Positions 12,421 through 25,200 of a stretch of DNA of 64,000 nt are shown piece by piece; position 1 is the stretch's first letter; each line of letters begins with the position of its first letter. The stretch is from Dendrobium chrysotoxum. Taxonomy: Eukaryota; Streptophyta; Magnoliopsida; Asparagales; Orchidaceae. A program made the translations under genes and the position numbers. Where the stretch lies: contig CM034310.1 of assembly GCA_019925795.1 (NCBI GenBank), positions 25,200,520 to 25,264,519 of the forward strand, read 5' to 3'. The notes below the pieces were generated by a model that saw only the letters and a program-made list of their open reading frames with translations, did not search any database and was not told where the DNA came from.

Positions 12421-13459
12421 GGTTTTGGGTGTTATGCCCTATTCTAAACCATAGAGTTTGAATGGAGGGATGAGATTGATTAGGCTTGCTTCCTAAATAT
12501 TTGCCAAGTATCCCAGGTGGTTAGGTGAGTAGGCTTTGGCCAGGGAAGGATAATCCCATATAGAGAACCAATTTTGGCATTTAGTGGAAGAGGAACCACT
12601 TGGGTTAGGTTTGGGTTGAATCGAGGGTTTGGCTAGGTTTAAACAATTGTAAGAAGGTTCTAGATTTGATTTAAATCATCTAAAAGGGTTGGCATGGGCT
12701 GGAGATGCAAATTTGAATGGGTTTGATTGAATTTGGTCATTTTGGCATTTTTGAAATACTTTTTTTTTTTTTACTTTGTTGACGAGTCAACTAGCCAAGG
12801 TGACTATGATAGACTCTTAGGAGTCCCTAAAGGTTGTTTGCATGAAGTTTAGAAGGTTTGGAATAATGGACATGGAGTTTACATTTAGGAAGTGTGTATG
12901 TAAGTAGTTTAATGAATTTAGGTGAGTTGACAAAGTCAACTCACCATGAGTTGACCAAGTCAACTCACCATGAGTTGACTCACATATGGCTTAGACCCAC
13001 TAGCGGCATGAAGTAGAGTAGTAAGCTTTAATAATTAGAGGGGTTGGTTTGATTGTAATCAATGGTTTGACCCAAACTGACCAGTTTTTACTAGTTTTGG
13101 GGAAAGTTAACTAGGTCAACTATTGATTAGGCCATATTGACTAATCATGTCTAATCCATGAGTAGCTAAATTTAAGGTGGTTTGGTGGAGTTTAGATATA
13201 AATTGGAGTTTAATATTGAGTGAATTAGGTGTTTTATCAATTGAGCTAGGTTAAGCTAGTTCAACTAAGTTAATTGGGTTAATGACTAGGTCAAAGAATT
13301 AATGTTGATGAATTTGGTATGTAAAGCTCCAAATGGTTTGATTTGAACAATGATTGAAGTCAAGGAGCAAATGTATTATAGGGGATAGTACACTGAGTCA
13401 GTTGATTGCAATTCAAGGTTTTGGTGTTTAGATGATCTCAGGAAAAAATGAGGTCAACA

Positions 13460-14640
13460 AATGGACTCCCAACATGTGTGATGAACTTACAAATTAAATC
13501 ACACATGGTGGCATCAACTAAAGTGATCGACTAAATCCAGAGGAGTGTTTGGTATTTGGATTTGATTGTAAACTGATTTGATATTTTGTTTAAGGTTGGA
13601 TTAAGATGAATACTTAAGAAAGAAATGATCCTTCATAAGTAGATTTGAGTGGCTAAATCAGGAGAATACTTAGAGCCATATCTCCAATCAACTAGAATTC
13701 AAAAGAATGGTTACCACTAGGGAAACTTAGACCAATCTTAAGGATACCATGTTTACTCTTGAATGAGAGCACGATTCTCGAACAAGTGGATTTATATTTG
13801 AGTGAGAGATCAATTCCAAAATAAATAATTAGAAACTTGAGTGAGAGATTGATTCTTAAATAGTTACTTTCATAATTTATTAGCACATCTCAGGGAAATA
13901 GAGTTAAGGTTTAATGATGCAGCACCAGGATAAGGCGATTTGGTGCCACAACGCTTGACATATCAGCACAAGGGTGCCGACGGTCAAGGCGCCTCAATGT
14001 TATAAAATCTAGTGTTGCAGTGCCAATTTAATTATACATAATTTTTACATTCCAGTCAAGCTCAATCATGTATCAACTCATATACAAGCACTGATTATGT
14101 AACAAGTGTCCCAAATGTCCACAAGAAATCCAACACAAATATAAAACTTTAACAATACAAAATTCGGTTGCCTCCCAAGTAGCACTAAATTTTAAGTCTT
14201 CAGCTAGACGATGCCAAGGTTTTTATTTAGGTAGGACTTGGTCAACCACACCTCTCAAATTATATATTCCTTAATTTTTATCTTTTTTCTTGTGGTTAAT
14301 TTTAGTGGTACTAGGTAAGACACCTCAAGGAACAGAGTACTATTTAAACCATTCTAACCTGATAAGAAGTTGAGTAATCTAATTTAAATTATGTATTTGA
14401 ACTCCCTTGTATGTGTCTGGGAATGATTTTTATGCATTTAAAGGTTTGTATGTGTTCTGAAGTGGGTTATAGGGGTCTAAATACTTGTTTGTGAAATCTA
14501 AACAATTTTCCCCTAACACACCACTGCACTGGGAAGGTGGTGCCCTGGCATTGTGTTTTCTGTTTTTTGGAAAATTAGAACTAATACAGCACGGGGTTCT
14601 AAGCACAATGGCGCTAGGCAAAAATTTTTTACTCTGCAAT
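13460..14640 (-). pseudogene. Athila-type Gypsy relic: post-pol tail and 3' LTR fragment
   Basis: Near 14170-14210 the minus strand has the GCTACTTGGGAGGCAACC word that, from memory of the family, follows the end of pol in Athila-like Gypsy elements. Around 13930-14000 a GTGCCACAACGCTTGACA block resembles the block at 30830-30890 inside the Athila LTR, so 13460-14040 is probably a truncated 3' LTR, cut by copy C. A whole pol gene should lie between gag (ending about 14650) and this tail, but no RT, RNase H or integrase is visible. Short GAGTGAGAGAT repeats occur at 13790-13850. Confidence 0.45.
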
Positions 14641-14649
14641 TGATTTGTC

Positions 14650-16124
14650 ATCTGAAGAACTAAACCCTTCAAAGATATCCTCTTATCTTTAAATTGATTA
14701 TTCGAATTACAGCAAATAGGATTAGGAACTCTAGGGTTTCGAAAAGGTTGATGAGGGTTATTTTAAGATTCTATAGGGTTGGGTTGATTAGCATTCCACT
14801 AATTTTCATCATTATTACTCCAACTAAAATTTGGGTAATTCCTCCAACCTAGATTATAAATATTAGAATAGGTATTATTTATCTGTCAATGAAATTTAAA
14901 GCTTTTATCCCTTGCACATTAGGATCACTAGGGGGACTAAACATATTTTCATATAAAGTTATAGGTGATCCTAAGGTAGAACTAACTCAAAGATTATCTA
15001 ATTTCTTAGATAGGGTTACTACTTGGGCAGTCAAAATGGAAAGAGCATCAAACTCATAAACACGGGTTATCTTAAAAGATTCACCCTATCTAAAGTCCAT
15101 TGGAAGTTTTTTGTTGTTATCTCCTCGATTAAGGTATAAGCTTCATCAAAAGGCTTTGACATCAAATGTGATGCCCTATAATTCATAATCTCAATCTCCA
15201 TAATATATATAAAGTTTCAGGGTGAAAGTCTTACCAATATAAAATTATCCTTATTTTTCGATAACATAAATACAATTTTGATCAAAAAAATATCAAAAAC
15301 ACAATAAACCAAAAATAGGGTAAAGGTTCCTTACATCGAGATGAGTAAATCTCCCAATAGGATCAACTACAAAAATTGCTTCATGACCTCCAAGTCCTAG
15401 CTTTTCCTTTCTCTCTCTTCTCTTTTCTCTCTATTTTTCTCATTCCAGTTCTTTGATACTAAATTTTAAAAGAGAAAAAAAGGCTTTAATGATTTAAATA
15501 TAATGCAATAAGATATTTTAAATAAAATAATATTATAATTTAAATATAATTATATAATTTAATCAATTTTTAGTATAAAATTCATATAAATTATTTTGGG
15601 ATTTTAAATATTATAAAAAATATATCCATAAAATAGATCATTTTATTTAAAAAATTTTGGTGAAATCTTTTTACAAAATGAATACCTAACGGTTTCAAAA
15701 TCCCCACGTATACCGACATGTGTCAATTTCTTAGAGATTTTCACTAGTGCCCAAAAATTATGAAAACTTTTGTGTAATTAAAACACCATAATATTAATGG
15801 TATGACGAAGATGATTTGTGCTTTGGACTTATATTGACTCCAAAAAAATTATTTAACTAGCTCAAAATACAAGCTATTATATCAAAGACCCTCTAACGGC
15901 TACATCAATGATGGTTCTAAAGGATCCTACTAATCCATTATAGAAAGTATGGATAATCAACTAATTAGACAAAGCATCGTGAGGGCATATCTTAAGCATC
16001 TTCTTAAATTCTCTTAACTTTCATAAATTGACTCTTCTTCTAATGGGGTAAATAAAGTGATATTATTCTTAAGCTTAGTTGTATTCAAAAGAGGGAAGTA
16101 CTTGGCTAGGAATTTTTGGGGAAG
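14650..16124 (-). pseudogene. Athila-type Gypsy gag, downstream part
   Basis: Minus-strand translation from 16124 downward gives QKFLAKYFPLLNTTKLKNNI, then CPHDALSN and FYNGLVGSFRTIIDVAVRG. After a 714 bp insertion it gives SKPFDEAYTLIEEITTKNFQW, and at about 14800-14880 SNIYNLGWRNYPNFSWSN. These are successive blocks of Athila-lineage gag. Several in-frame stops are present. The first residues of this gag are on the other side of the 13 kb insertion, at 29281-29610. The intact protein would be the capsid/nucleocapsid precursor of an Athila retrotransposon; this copy is dead. Confidence 0.75.
15167..15880. mobile_element. 714 bp insertion in Athila gag, solo-LTR-like
   Basis: The insert interrupts the gag reading between two blocks that are contiguous in the family, and it is bordered by a direct repeat ATCAAA (15161-15166 and 15881-15886). 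Taking it out with one copy of the repeat restores the gag frame. It starts TGTGATGCCC, is AT-rich and non-coding, and could be a decayed solo LTR. The right end does not show a clear CA, so the class is uncertain. Confidence 0.6.
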
Positions 16125-19100
16125 TGTTGAACTCATTTTTATCATGAGATTAATCAAACTCAATAAATCAAATCTAAAATTCCAAACCAAAATTTAAGGT
16201 CAAAGCCCTATATCCTATGACCATTTTGGGGTGATTTTTTAATCACCTCAAAATCAAATTAAATGGTGCTCAATTCATGATCTATCAATTACATATTGAT
16301 CAAGCATTTCTCTAGGGTCAACCCTCCAAATTTGAGGCTAATCTAAGACCTTTAACCCTAAAAACTCAATTGAAATCCAAAAGCTGTAAAACCTTTAAAT
16401 ATTTACAACCTATGTCACTAGACCTTACATCTTGTGGATTTTGACTTTTGGGCCTTCCCCAAAACCTTTGAATATATCCATAATCATTTGTATGACATAT
16501 CAAGCACAAAACTACACTTTAGTGGACCCTGGGTAACCTAGAGTGGACTAGAGGCCCAAATGACTTAAGGGGCATATTCTAATACACCCTAGGCATCATT
16601 AGAAGTGCATTGAATCTAAACCCAAATTTTAGTTAGGACAGGTTGACCAAGTCAACTATGGTTGACCAAAATGCCACTTAAGAGCCCAAACATCTATTTC
16701 ATGAAGGGGACCTCACTATTGTATCTGATCACCTACATTGGGTCCAAAATATCATTTTGAATTTATTAGGCCCAACCCCAACCAATGGTTTAACCAAGTT
16801 GACCAAGTCAACCATGATTGACCAAATTAATCACACACCAACCAAGGTCAAATTAAATCCTCAGATCAATTTCAAACAAAATTGACCACCAAAATTATTC
16901 AATTGGATATTTCAAGCATGCCCAATATTCTTTTAAGTCAAATCACCATTAATTTGACTTAGTCAACTCATCATGAATGGTCAAATTCATGCATGGAACC
17001 AAAATTTCAACCAAGCCTCTAAACATTAGGCTCAAAGCCCTTGGAGTCTTTTCCCAATCAGCTTTGACAAGTCAACAAACCTCTTCCAAAGTAAGAAATG
17101 TCATCATTTGGTTAAGTGATGACTAAGAAATCCCCTCCCTCTAAATCCTCCAGCAAATCTTGCTCATGCCAGTAGTGAACCATCCCAAAAGCACCCCTAG
17201 ATGGCCCCTAAACCCATGCCCAAGACATAGTTTAGCCTAAAGAGGGAAAAAGTAAGTGGTCACCCATCACATGAACCAAAATGGGTGTCACTCAAGCTCG
17301 TGCCTTCTCCCTTGTTCTCATGCAACTTGGGACAGATGGCAAGCATCCAAGCTAGGGCCCAAACCAATCTAAGCCCTCCATTCAAATGATGATGGTTCAA
17401 ATGACCTAAATCCTCCAAAAAAACATTCATTACCATCCTCCACTTACTCCCAATAGCCTCTATCTCTCAAAACCTCTCCCAAAGCTTCTCTAGGAGTTTC
17501 TTCACACTTCACAACCATTTTCCCACAATCTTTCACCTTCAAAACCCCATTTTAGTGAAGAGAGAGGGTGGTGGTGAGAGAAAGTGATATTTGGAACACA
17601 TCTTTCAATCTAACCACAATCAGCTTGGGGAGTCTTTTGCAAAGTTGGAGAGGACATCACCAAGAGCAAAATAAGACCAAAATCATCAACATTTAGCTAG
17701 GATTTCAATTTAAAACTACTCAAAACTTTAGTGCATGGAGTCTCCAAACTCCAAACAATGAAAATTTATGTTGCCATGAGCTTATGTTTCAAATTTTGTG
17801 AAATTTGTTCGAGTATTTTAAAAGTTATAAGCATTTGAATTTCTGAGTTCATTTTGAACTAATCGAGCCCAAATTGATCTCAGCCATCCAATCTTCATTC
17901 TATCCTGATTAGATGGCCCATTATTGGTCGAACTGTACTCTTCATGCGGTCAAATTTGAACCTCCATCGATCCAATCCAAGCGTGGTTATATAGTTCGAT
18001 CAGAGCCACTCATCCGATCTAGCATAATCATACAGTCCACATCGCCCACCAATGTGGATAAGTGGCAAACACACACATGCCATGTGTCTATATGCCATAT
18101 GCCACCTCCATTTTGGTGCCAATCAATGCTAATGATTGGCGTCGGCCATTGATGGGCTAATAATAAATTAAAAATGCTGATAACTTCAAAAATTCACAGT
18201 AAATCTATTTTTCACCAAATTTAGAGATTTTGGTGTTATTAGAAAGGTCTTAAGACCAATCTATTTTTAAAATAATTTAGATAAATTTTGATCATTGAAT
18301 TATGAAAATTTTGTGATTATTTGAATTTTAATTTTAGTAATTTTCTCATAATCTAGTGGTCAAACTTAACCCAAATTTTTGTGAAAGTTTTTTGAGCATC
18401 TTAGACATCCCTATATTTTTTTATAGGTTTAAATGCTCTTAGGATTGCTATGATGTGAATTTTTAAAGTGATGGGTCCATTTTGGACCCAAAACTTTAAA
18501 AATTCATAACTCCCTAAATTGATAAGATTTGGTTGTGATTTTTTTATAGTGTGATTACATGTGTGTCAGGGTTAGATGAACCAAAATTTGGACCCATTGA
18601 AACACTAGTGACACCTAGAAAAAATAATTAAGGATAATGTCTAAAAAATTTAGAAAAATTCTAAGAAATTACACATTAAACTTAGTGACAATATAAACCT
18701 TAGGTTTTAATTTCACTGGAATCGAAGTTTATTAGGCCAAAAAATTAACCAAATAAAAAATCAGCCATTCTAAGGGGTCTAAAACTTCCAAAAACTGTAA
18801 TAAATCCAAATTAAATCATAAAATTATAAATAAAATCTTAAATTTCAACCTTCTATCTAAGAAAATTAAAAGCCCCTCACTAGACTTCAATTTGGACCTT
18901 AACTTAATAATTAGGAAAGTTTAACAATTAATTAAAATAAATTCCAAACTCTTGAAAACACTCCTACAGGTCATCCCTGACCTTTGTGAGTGATTTCAAA
19001 AAGTTTGGAGAGAGTTTGGAGCAAAAATAACAAAATTTTCTTATTAGGTAATTAAATAATTAATTTAATTGACAAAACTTCAAATAATTCATAACTAATT

Positions 19101-22100
19101 CCAGAAAACTCTAAATTGAGCAAACTCAAAGGCAATGGATTATTTTAAGGATTTAATATTTATTAAAAATATTAAATTTTTAAAATCACTAAAAATTAAA
19201 AAGTCAACTTTTTTGGTCAACTTTTATTTAAAATTACTTCAAAACTTTGAAAAAGTATAACTAATTATAGAAAAATTCAAATCTAGCAAACTTATTGCCA
19301 TTTTACTTATCTTAAGGTCTAGTATTTATAAAAAATATAAGAACTTAACCAAAATTGAAAAGTTAAAAATTGGACCCTTTATTAAATGAATTAAAATAAT
19401 TCATAAAATCCATAAATTAAACAAATGACAAATTCTAGCAAGATATAAATCCAATCAATATAATCAGATAATGAACCCCAAAATACACAATAAACACTTC
19501 ATTAGTGAAATTTTTAGGATGGACTACCTGAAGTTGTGGGGTTACGTATTCTAAGAAGACCTTAGTTTTCATCCACATTGTGACAATGCCATGAACGAAT
19601 TCAATAGAGTGCAAAATCATAAAATTAATTAATCATTAATTAGTTAACCAAGATTAAAGCCATAATATAATTATATCAACCAGTATTTTAGGATAGACTA
19701 CCTCTAGCTGAGGGGCTACGTGTCCTAAGAAGATATTGGTTCTCACGCCCATTGTGACAATGTTATGAACTAGTAAATGATAAATAAAAAATTATCAATC
19801 TAATGAATCAAATTAGCAACCAATTAATTAGAAATCATCAACCCTTAATTTAAACTAACTAAATTAATTAAGCAATATTGGTTACTATTGGGTAATTCAG
19901 GCCTATGATGCTATTAACTTAGCCCCAAGGAGGGTGAAATAAATCTCATAGCCTTGGTATAAACAAAAGTTGTAATTACTCAATAAATAAAATTCACCAT
20001 AAAATGAGCATAAAAATACTAATACTTAAACTCAAATTAAAATCCCTTTAGCCTACAATAAATTAAAGAAAACACTAAAAAACTTCAATAACAATTCATC
20101 CTAACATATATCCAAGCCAAACAGCATGACGCACACACTTTAGATAGTTTGTTAGGACAACCAATTATAGTTTTAGGCTAAAACATATTGAAAACACCAC
20201 ATTGAATATAGATGTCTTGCCTTGCTAAATCATATATTGATGCATACATATATTGATAGCACTGATAACATTGACAAATACATTAATATTATTAATAGTA
20301 TTAGATGCTTTAATAATACATAAATATGTGATCATATGAATAGATAAGATAGATTTCTTTAGTAATTTATAAATAATTTTTGCATCGTTGTTTTACTAAT
20401 TTATTAAATTTTATACAAATTATTGATTATATTAGACTTAGTATATCATATTGATTCTTTAGCCCTTGTATTGAAATCTTTAACAAGTTTTGGATTACTA
20501 TTGGGCTTTAGAGCTCATTATATAGATTTTTAATAATTTCAGGTTAGGGAATGCGTTAGGACTAGTTGGAGTGAGATTGGCAGATATCCTCAGGTTTTCT
20601 TTAGATTTTGTTTTGCATTTTTTTTTATTCTAGATTAGTGATTGTAATAATTTTCTAGCTAATGTAAATGATATTTTGTTGAATAAATAGCAAAATAACA
20701 TAATGTATATGATTTTAGTTAGTTTCACTAGTTATTATTTATATTATTGATTTATAGAGGATCTAGAATATTCTTAAAATAATAAATAAATAATTTTTCT
20801 AAATTTGATTCTGGGGTATTATAATGCCGGTGGTCTTTCTTTTCTATTATTTGTGTGACAAAATTTTCTGCAAATTTCATTGCATGCTGGATGCTATGAC
20901 TTAGTTATTGTGATTGCTTATGATGTAATATTTTTTTAACATGTTTCAATGATTGATGTGATGGGTGCTAGATTTTTTAGGTTAGGATAATCTAAATGCT
21001 CATAAAAGTTTTTATAGGTGGCCATGCTTATGCAGGCCTAAAATAAAGGGGGCTAATTAAATTATGATTAATAAAATTTTATGCATGTACTAAATATGTC
21101 TATCCAGCTTAAATATTAAAGAGTATGGCCAAGTGCGCTTTATACTCGGATAAAAGCAATTTGATTATCTAAGTGCTTGGGATGTTAATGATTTTTTATA
21201 TATAAACTGCCTAGGATAACTATAAAGGTTGTTTTTAGAGTCATTTTAGTTTCCTATATGTAATTTAAAAATCAACGTGTTGTGAAAGTTTAACTAAAAT
21301 GGGATATTTAGATATCCAATTTGAATTCCAAAGAGAAGGGAAATATCCCTTAGGGGAGAGTTCCTTTTATTTGGAAATTCAAATTTGGATCACTTGAAAA
21401 TCCAAAGAGGGAAGAAACACCTCTTTGGGAAGGAGTTCTTTTCATTTATGTATCCAGATCCGGCATTCCTAAGAAGCTCAAAGAAGGGAACAAAATGAAG
21501 AAATGAAGGCTACAAAGGAGAAAATATCCCATTTTCAAAACTTGTGTCCTTATTAGGATTAGAATCTGAGTTTGTTGTCAGTAGTACCCGACCACTTTTA
21601 ATTTCTGCAGACCCTAGGTTATAATTAAGGGCACTTACCACATGGCCTTTCTTACATTCATTTGATATATTTTGATGATGTGTTATGATTGATTGTTCAC
21701 TTTCATGCTTTTGGAGTTTCATAAATCGTTATAGGTTTCTTACTTTGCATGACAATTTTGTTTTAGCTTGGATGCGATTAGGCTCTCTAAGGATAAAATT
21801 TTTTCTACTCACAACTAAATAAAATAATTAGGCTAACATAGAAAGATAAATGAATCTAAGAAGTAAGCTCAGGCACGTCAAGGGTCCCATGCATATATAT
21901 TTATCTTCTCTTCCTTGTTAGGCACCTCCGCACCTGTGGGTTGTCGCAGACCACCTGGCCTATTATAGTGCATCTTTTTCTAGGGGATGTTGTACAATCT
22001 CTAGGGAAAATTTTATTTTATAAGCTAAATTTTTAATTTGTTTCATATCATTTATGCATACAAGATTAATCATCAAGTATTACATTAGAAACCAATTAAA

Positions 22101-22253
22101 TTAATAAAATTTTAATTGCATTCAAGCATAATTATGCCACATAAGTAAAGGGGCCAATTATGATCTTCTCTAAACATCAACCCCAATTTCTCAAAAACTT
22201 ATATAGAAACCTACCCATCTTTCATAAAGATAGGATACATGGTTTAAAGCACT
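16125..22253 (+). repeat. Tat-like LTR unit A
   Basis: First unit of the tandem. It aligns in order with unit B through the GTGAAGAGAGA block (17553 vs 23622), GTCAGGGTTAGATGA (18568 vs 24692), GGTCAT.CCTGACCTTTG (18970 vs 25157), the CAGGCCTATGA.GCTATTA.CTTAGCCC block (19898 vs 25751), GGGATATTTA (21301 vs 26523), GTACCCGACCACTTT (21582 vs 26789) and TGTTAGGCACCTCC (21918 vs 27150). It carries about 670 bp (20154-20823) absent from B, and it stops at 22253, where the terminal block found in B (from 27504) would begin. Non-coding. Confidence 0.7.
20154..20823. other. About 670 bp present in unit A and absent from unit B
   Basis: Comparing A and B, the text after TTTTAGGCTAAAA (A) jumps in B straight to the segment equivalent to GGTGGTCTTTCTTTTC (A, 20828). 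The extra DNA is AT-rich and non-coding. It is an insertion in A or a deletion in B. No clear terminal repeats were seen. Confidence 0.5.
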
Positions 22254-25200
22254 TGTTGACCTCCTTTTTGTATGAGGTCAGTAGGACCAATCTAGACCTT
22301 ATGATCTTTTCAATTCTTAGGATCAATCTTTACCCTAGGATCAATCTGATCTTAGATCAATCCAGACTTTAATATCAATCCAAATTTAAATCGATCCAAA
22401 CTCCTGATCATTCCAGATCTCAAACCAATCTAGATTTCAAATCTATTCAAGCTTTAAACCAGTCTAGATTCCTAGGCAATTCAATCTCTAGATCAAACTC
22501 CGTTTAATCAAACCTATGATCAAACTTCAATCCTATCTAATAAGTCATAATCACCCATATTATTATGAGAGATGAAGATAATTCAAGTTCAAACATTCAT
22601 TACCTTATCAAACCTTCAAATCAATCTCAATGTTCGATTTTGAGATCTTTTAATTAATAGTGGGTCAAATCTTGATGGGTTGACTAAGTCAACACATTAT
22701 ACTTGATCAATCCCTCCTACCTTGGATCAATCTAATCCATTTACCCAAATTAAACTTTTTAAAATATCAAACCCACTTCAATAGATGTTTCAAATATATC
22801 CAAATTATTTCAAACTTGGCATAAATCAAGCTTTGACTAATTTGACCAAAGCAACATATTGAGTTTGGTCAAATTCTCTTTCTCTTGATCAAATCATATG
22901 CCACCAATCAAATCTCTATCAAACTTTTAATCCATCACTATTGATGCCTTAAATATTATCAAATCCACCATGGATCAAACTCAAGTCAAGTTGACCTAGT
23001 CAACTCAACCAAACTTGGTCAAACCCTCACATTTCTACTCAACTCTAAACCCTTGAGCATCAAACCCTCTTTAGTTCCTCCAATCAGCTCTTAAGGCATC
23101 TTTTTATGCCACATCACCAGTCCACATGGCAAGTGGACTAGTCAAACAGTCAAATCAAGGTTTGGGATGGGTCAAAGATGATCAAAACCCATTTAAGACT
23201 AATCCCATCCATTTTTAAACCACTCCATTAGTCCTAATCAACTTCTGGAATGTTCTTAGGACAAATCCTAGCCTTTGGATCATGATCAAATGGTCCCTAG
23301 TCTTTCCACATGCTCACATGGGGATAAAGGATAGCTTTCCACATGGAATGACCTTTGGTCCTTTTATTCTTCTGCTTCTAACAAATTATAGGCCACATAG
23401 CAGCATCCTAGAGCCTAGCAAAATTGATCCTAGCCTTCCATTCAAGTTGGAGGGACTGAAAAACTTGGAAATGAGCTCTCATTCTCTCATTAACCCTCTC
23501 TCACTTAATTCTTCATCTCCAGAGCTCTCTAAACCTCTAAGTCTCCTCTTAGAGCTTTTCCAGATATTTTTCTAGCTTCCCCAAACCATTCTCCACCAAA
23601 TCCAAGCCTCTAAAGCCCCATTGGTGAAGAGAGATGAAGGTAGAGAGAGAATCAGGAAATTCAAGCATAACTTCAAATCCATCTAGAACCAAGTTTTGAT
23701 GTCTTCTATAAAGTTGAAGAGGATCTTAGCAGCTTTCTAACAAGCCTAAGATTGTCAAAATCCAACCATAGTTTAGAAAGTTATTCCCATTTTAATTTCT
23801 ATGATTAAACCATGATTTCTCCCAAATCTCAATGCATGGAGACTTGAAACTCCATGGATTGAAAGATTAAGGTATCTAGATTCTATGTTTCAAATTTCAT
23901 GAAATTTGAATGATCGGATCGAAAGTTATGGGCATTTGAAGTTTCTAGTTCACTTTGAACTAGAATGGCTCTGGTTCAATCTGAGTCCTCCGACCGCGCC
24001 TTCTACGCAATCGGACGGCCCACAGGATGCCATGTCACCCACTCCAGAGCACGCGACTCCAGCAGGATTCGTGCTCAGGTCATTTGATAAGAGGCGAAGT
24101 GACGTGGCACGATCTTAGCGGTCGGATCAAGCCGCGGCGAATCGGACGGTCGATCTGACCGTCCGACGTGGTTAAGTGGCATGCCGATGTACGCCATGTG
24201 TCCTCCATGTGTCAAAAAGCTGCGGCGGCGGCCCAATCATTGCCACTGTCATTAAATGATTAAAAATTGATTAAAAAATAATTTAAAAATCATTTTAAAT
24301 GACCAGAACTTTAAAAATTTACCAAAAATCCATTTTATGTCCAAATTTGATGTTCTTGGGCTCGTTGGATTCGTCTCAAGCTCAAGTTTATTTTAAAATT
24401 TAGTTTGACTAAATTTGATTACAGTATGGAAAGTTATTAAGCTTTTAATGAAAATTGAATTTCTTTGATAACTCTCAATCCAGAGATCTGATTAATCTCA
24501 AATTTATACATAGTGTACTAATTTGTGTTACCCACCTTACATAAAAATTTCAGCTCTAGTTAATGGCTGGATTTTGGTGAATTTAATTTTCAAAGTCTTG
24601 GGTCAGATTTTGTCCTAAAATTTTAAAAATTTATAACTCACACACCACTTAGAGCTAGGCTTGTGTTTCTCTGTGGTATGTATAATTTAGTGTCAGGGTT
24701 AGATGACCAATGTTTTAATCCCAATTAAACATTAGTGTCACCTAGGAAAAATAATTAAGGATAAGGGCTAGATAACTTAAAAAATTCATAGGAAATTCTA
24801 CGGACACCCAATAGGGGTAAAACTTGAGAACATTAAAACTAGTGATATTTAATACCTTAGGTTCAAATTTAACCCAATTTGGAGCCCATTAGATCAGAAA
24901 ATTAATCAAGTCAAAATTAACCTTTAAATTAAGCCTAGAAACTTTCAAAAATTTTAATAAATCAAAATTAAACCAAAAATTACAAAATAATACCTTATAC
25001 TGACCAAAATTGAGTCCTTAATCAATGAAAAATAAAAACCCCTTGACCGGACATCAAATTTGATCTTAATTTAATTTTAATTGAAATTCAATATTTAATT
25101 AATTTAATTAATTAAAAATTCTAAAACTCTCTCAAACACTTAGGAATCTCTTCTTAGGTCATTACTGACCTTTGGAGTTGATTCCAAGGAGTTTGGAGGT

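Larger units (their letters stand above)
8318..13459 (-). repeat. Tat-like LTR fragment, inverted copy (copy C)
   Basis: On the minus strand it starts TGTTGACCTCATTTTTTCC at 13459, nearly the same as the start of the plus-strand copy at 16125. Further matches follow in order: W-box palindromes (12926-12964); a GC-richer region around 10240-10560; the CCTAGGTG...CTAACCCT block (9750-9820, compare 18560-18640 and 24680-24760); the GAGGCC...TATTTCA block (8820, compare 19890 and 25740); and ATATCAA.GCCACACAG (8390, compare 20110 and 25965). The match fades near 8318, so the LTR is truncated. It is non-coding and interrupted by the hAT-like insertion at 11026-12420. Confidence 0.65.

Noticed and set aside
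24130..24172. GGACGGTC...GACCGTCC palindrome as a possible origin or operator
   Set aside because: It is a short GC palindrome within a plant LTR; nothing supports a specific binding role.
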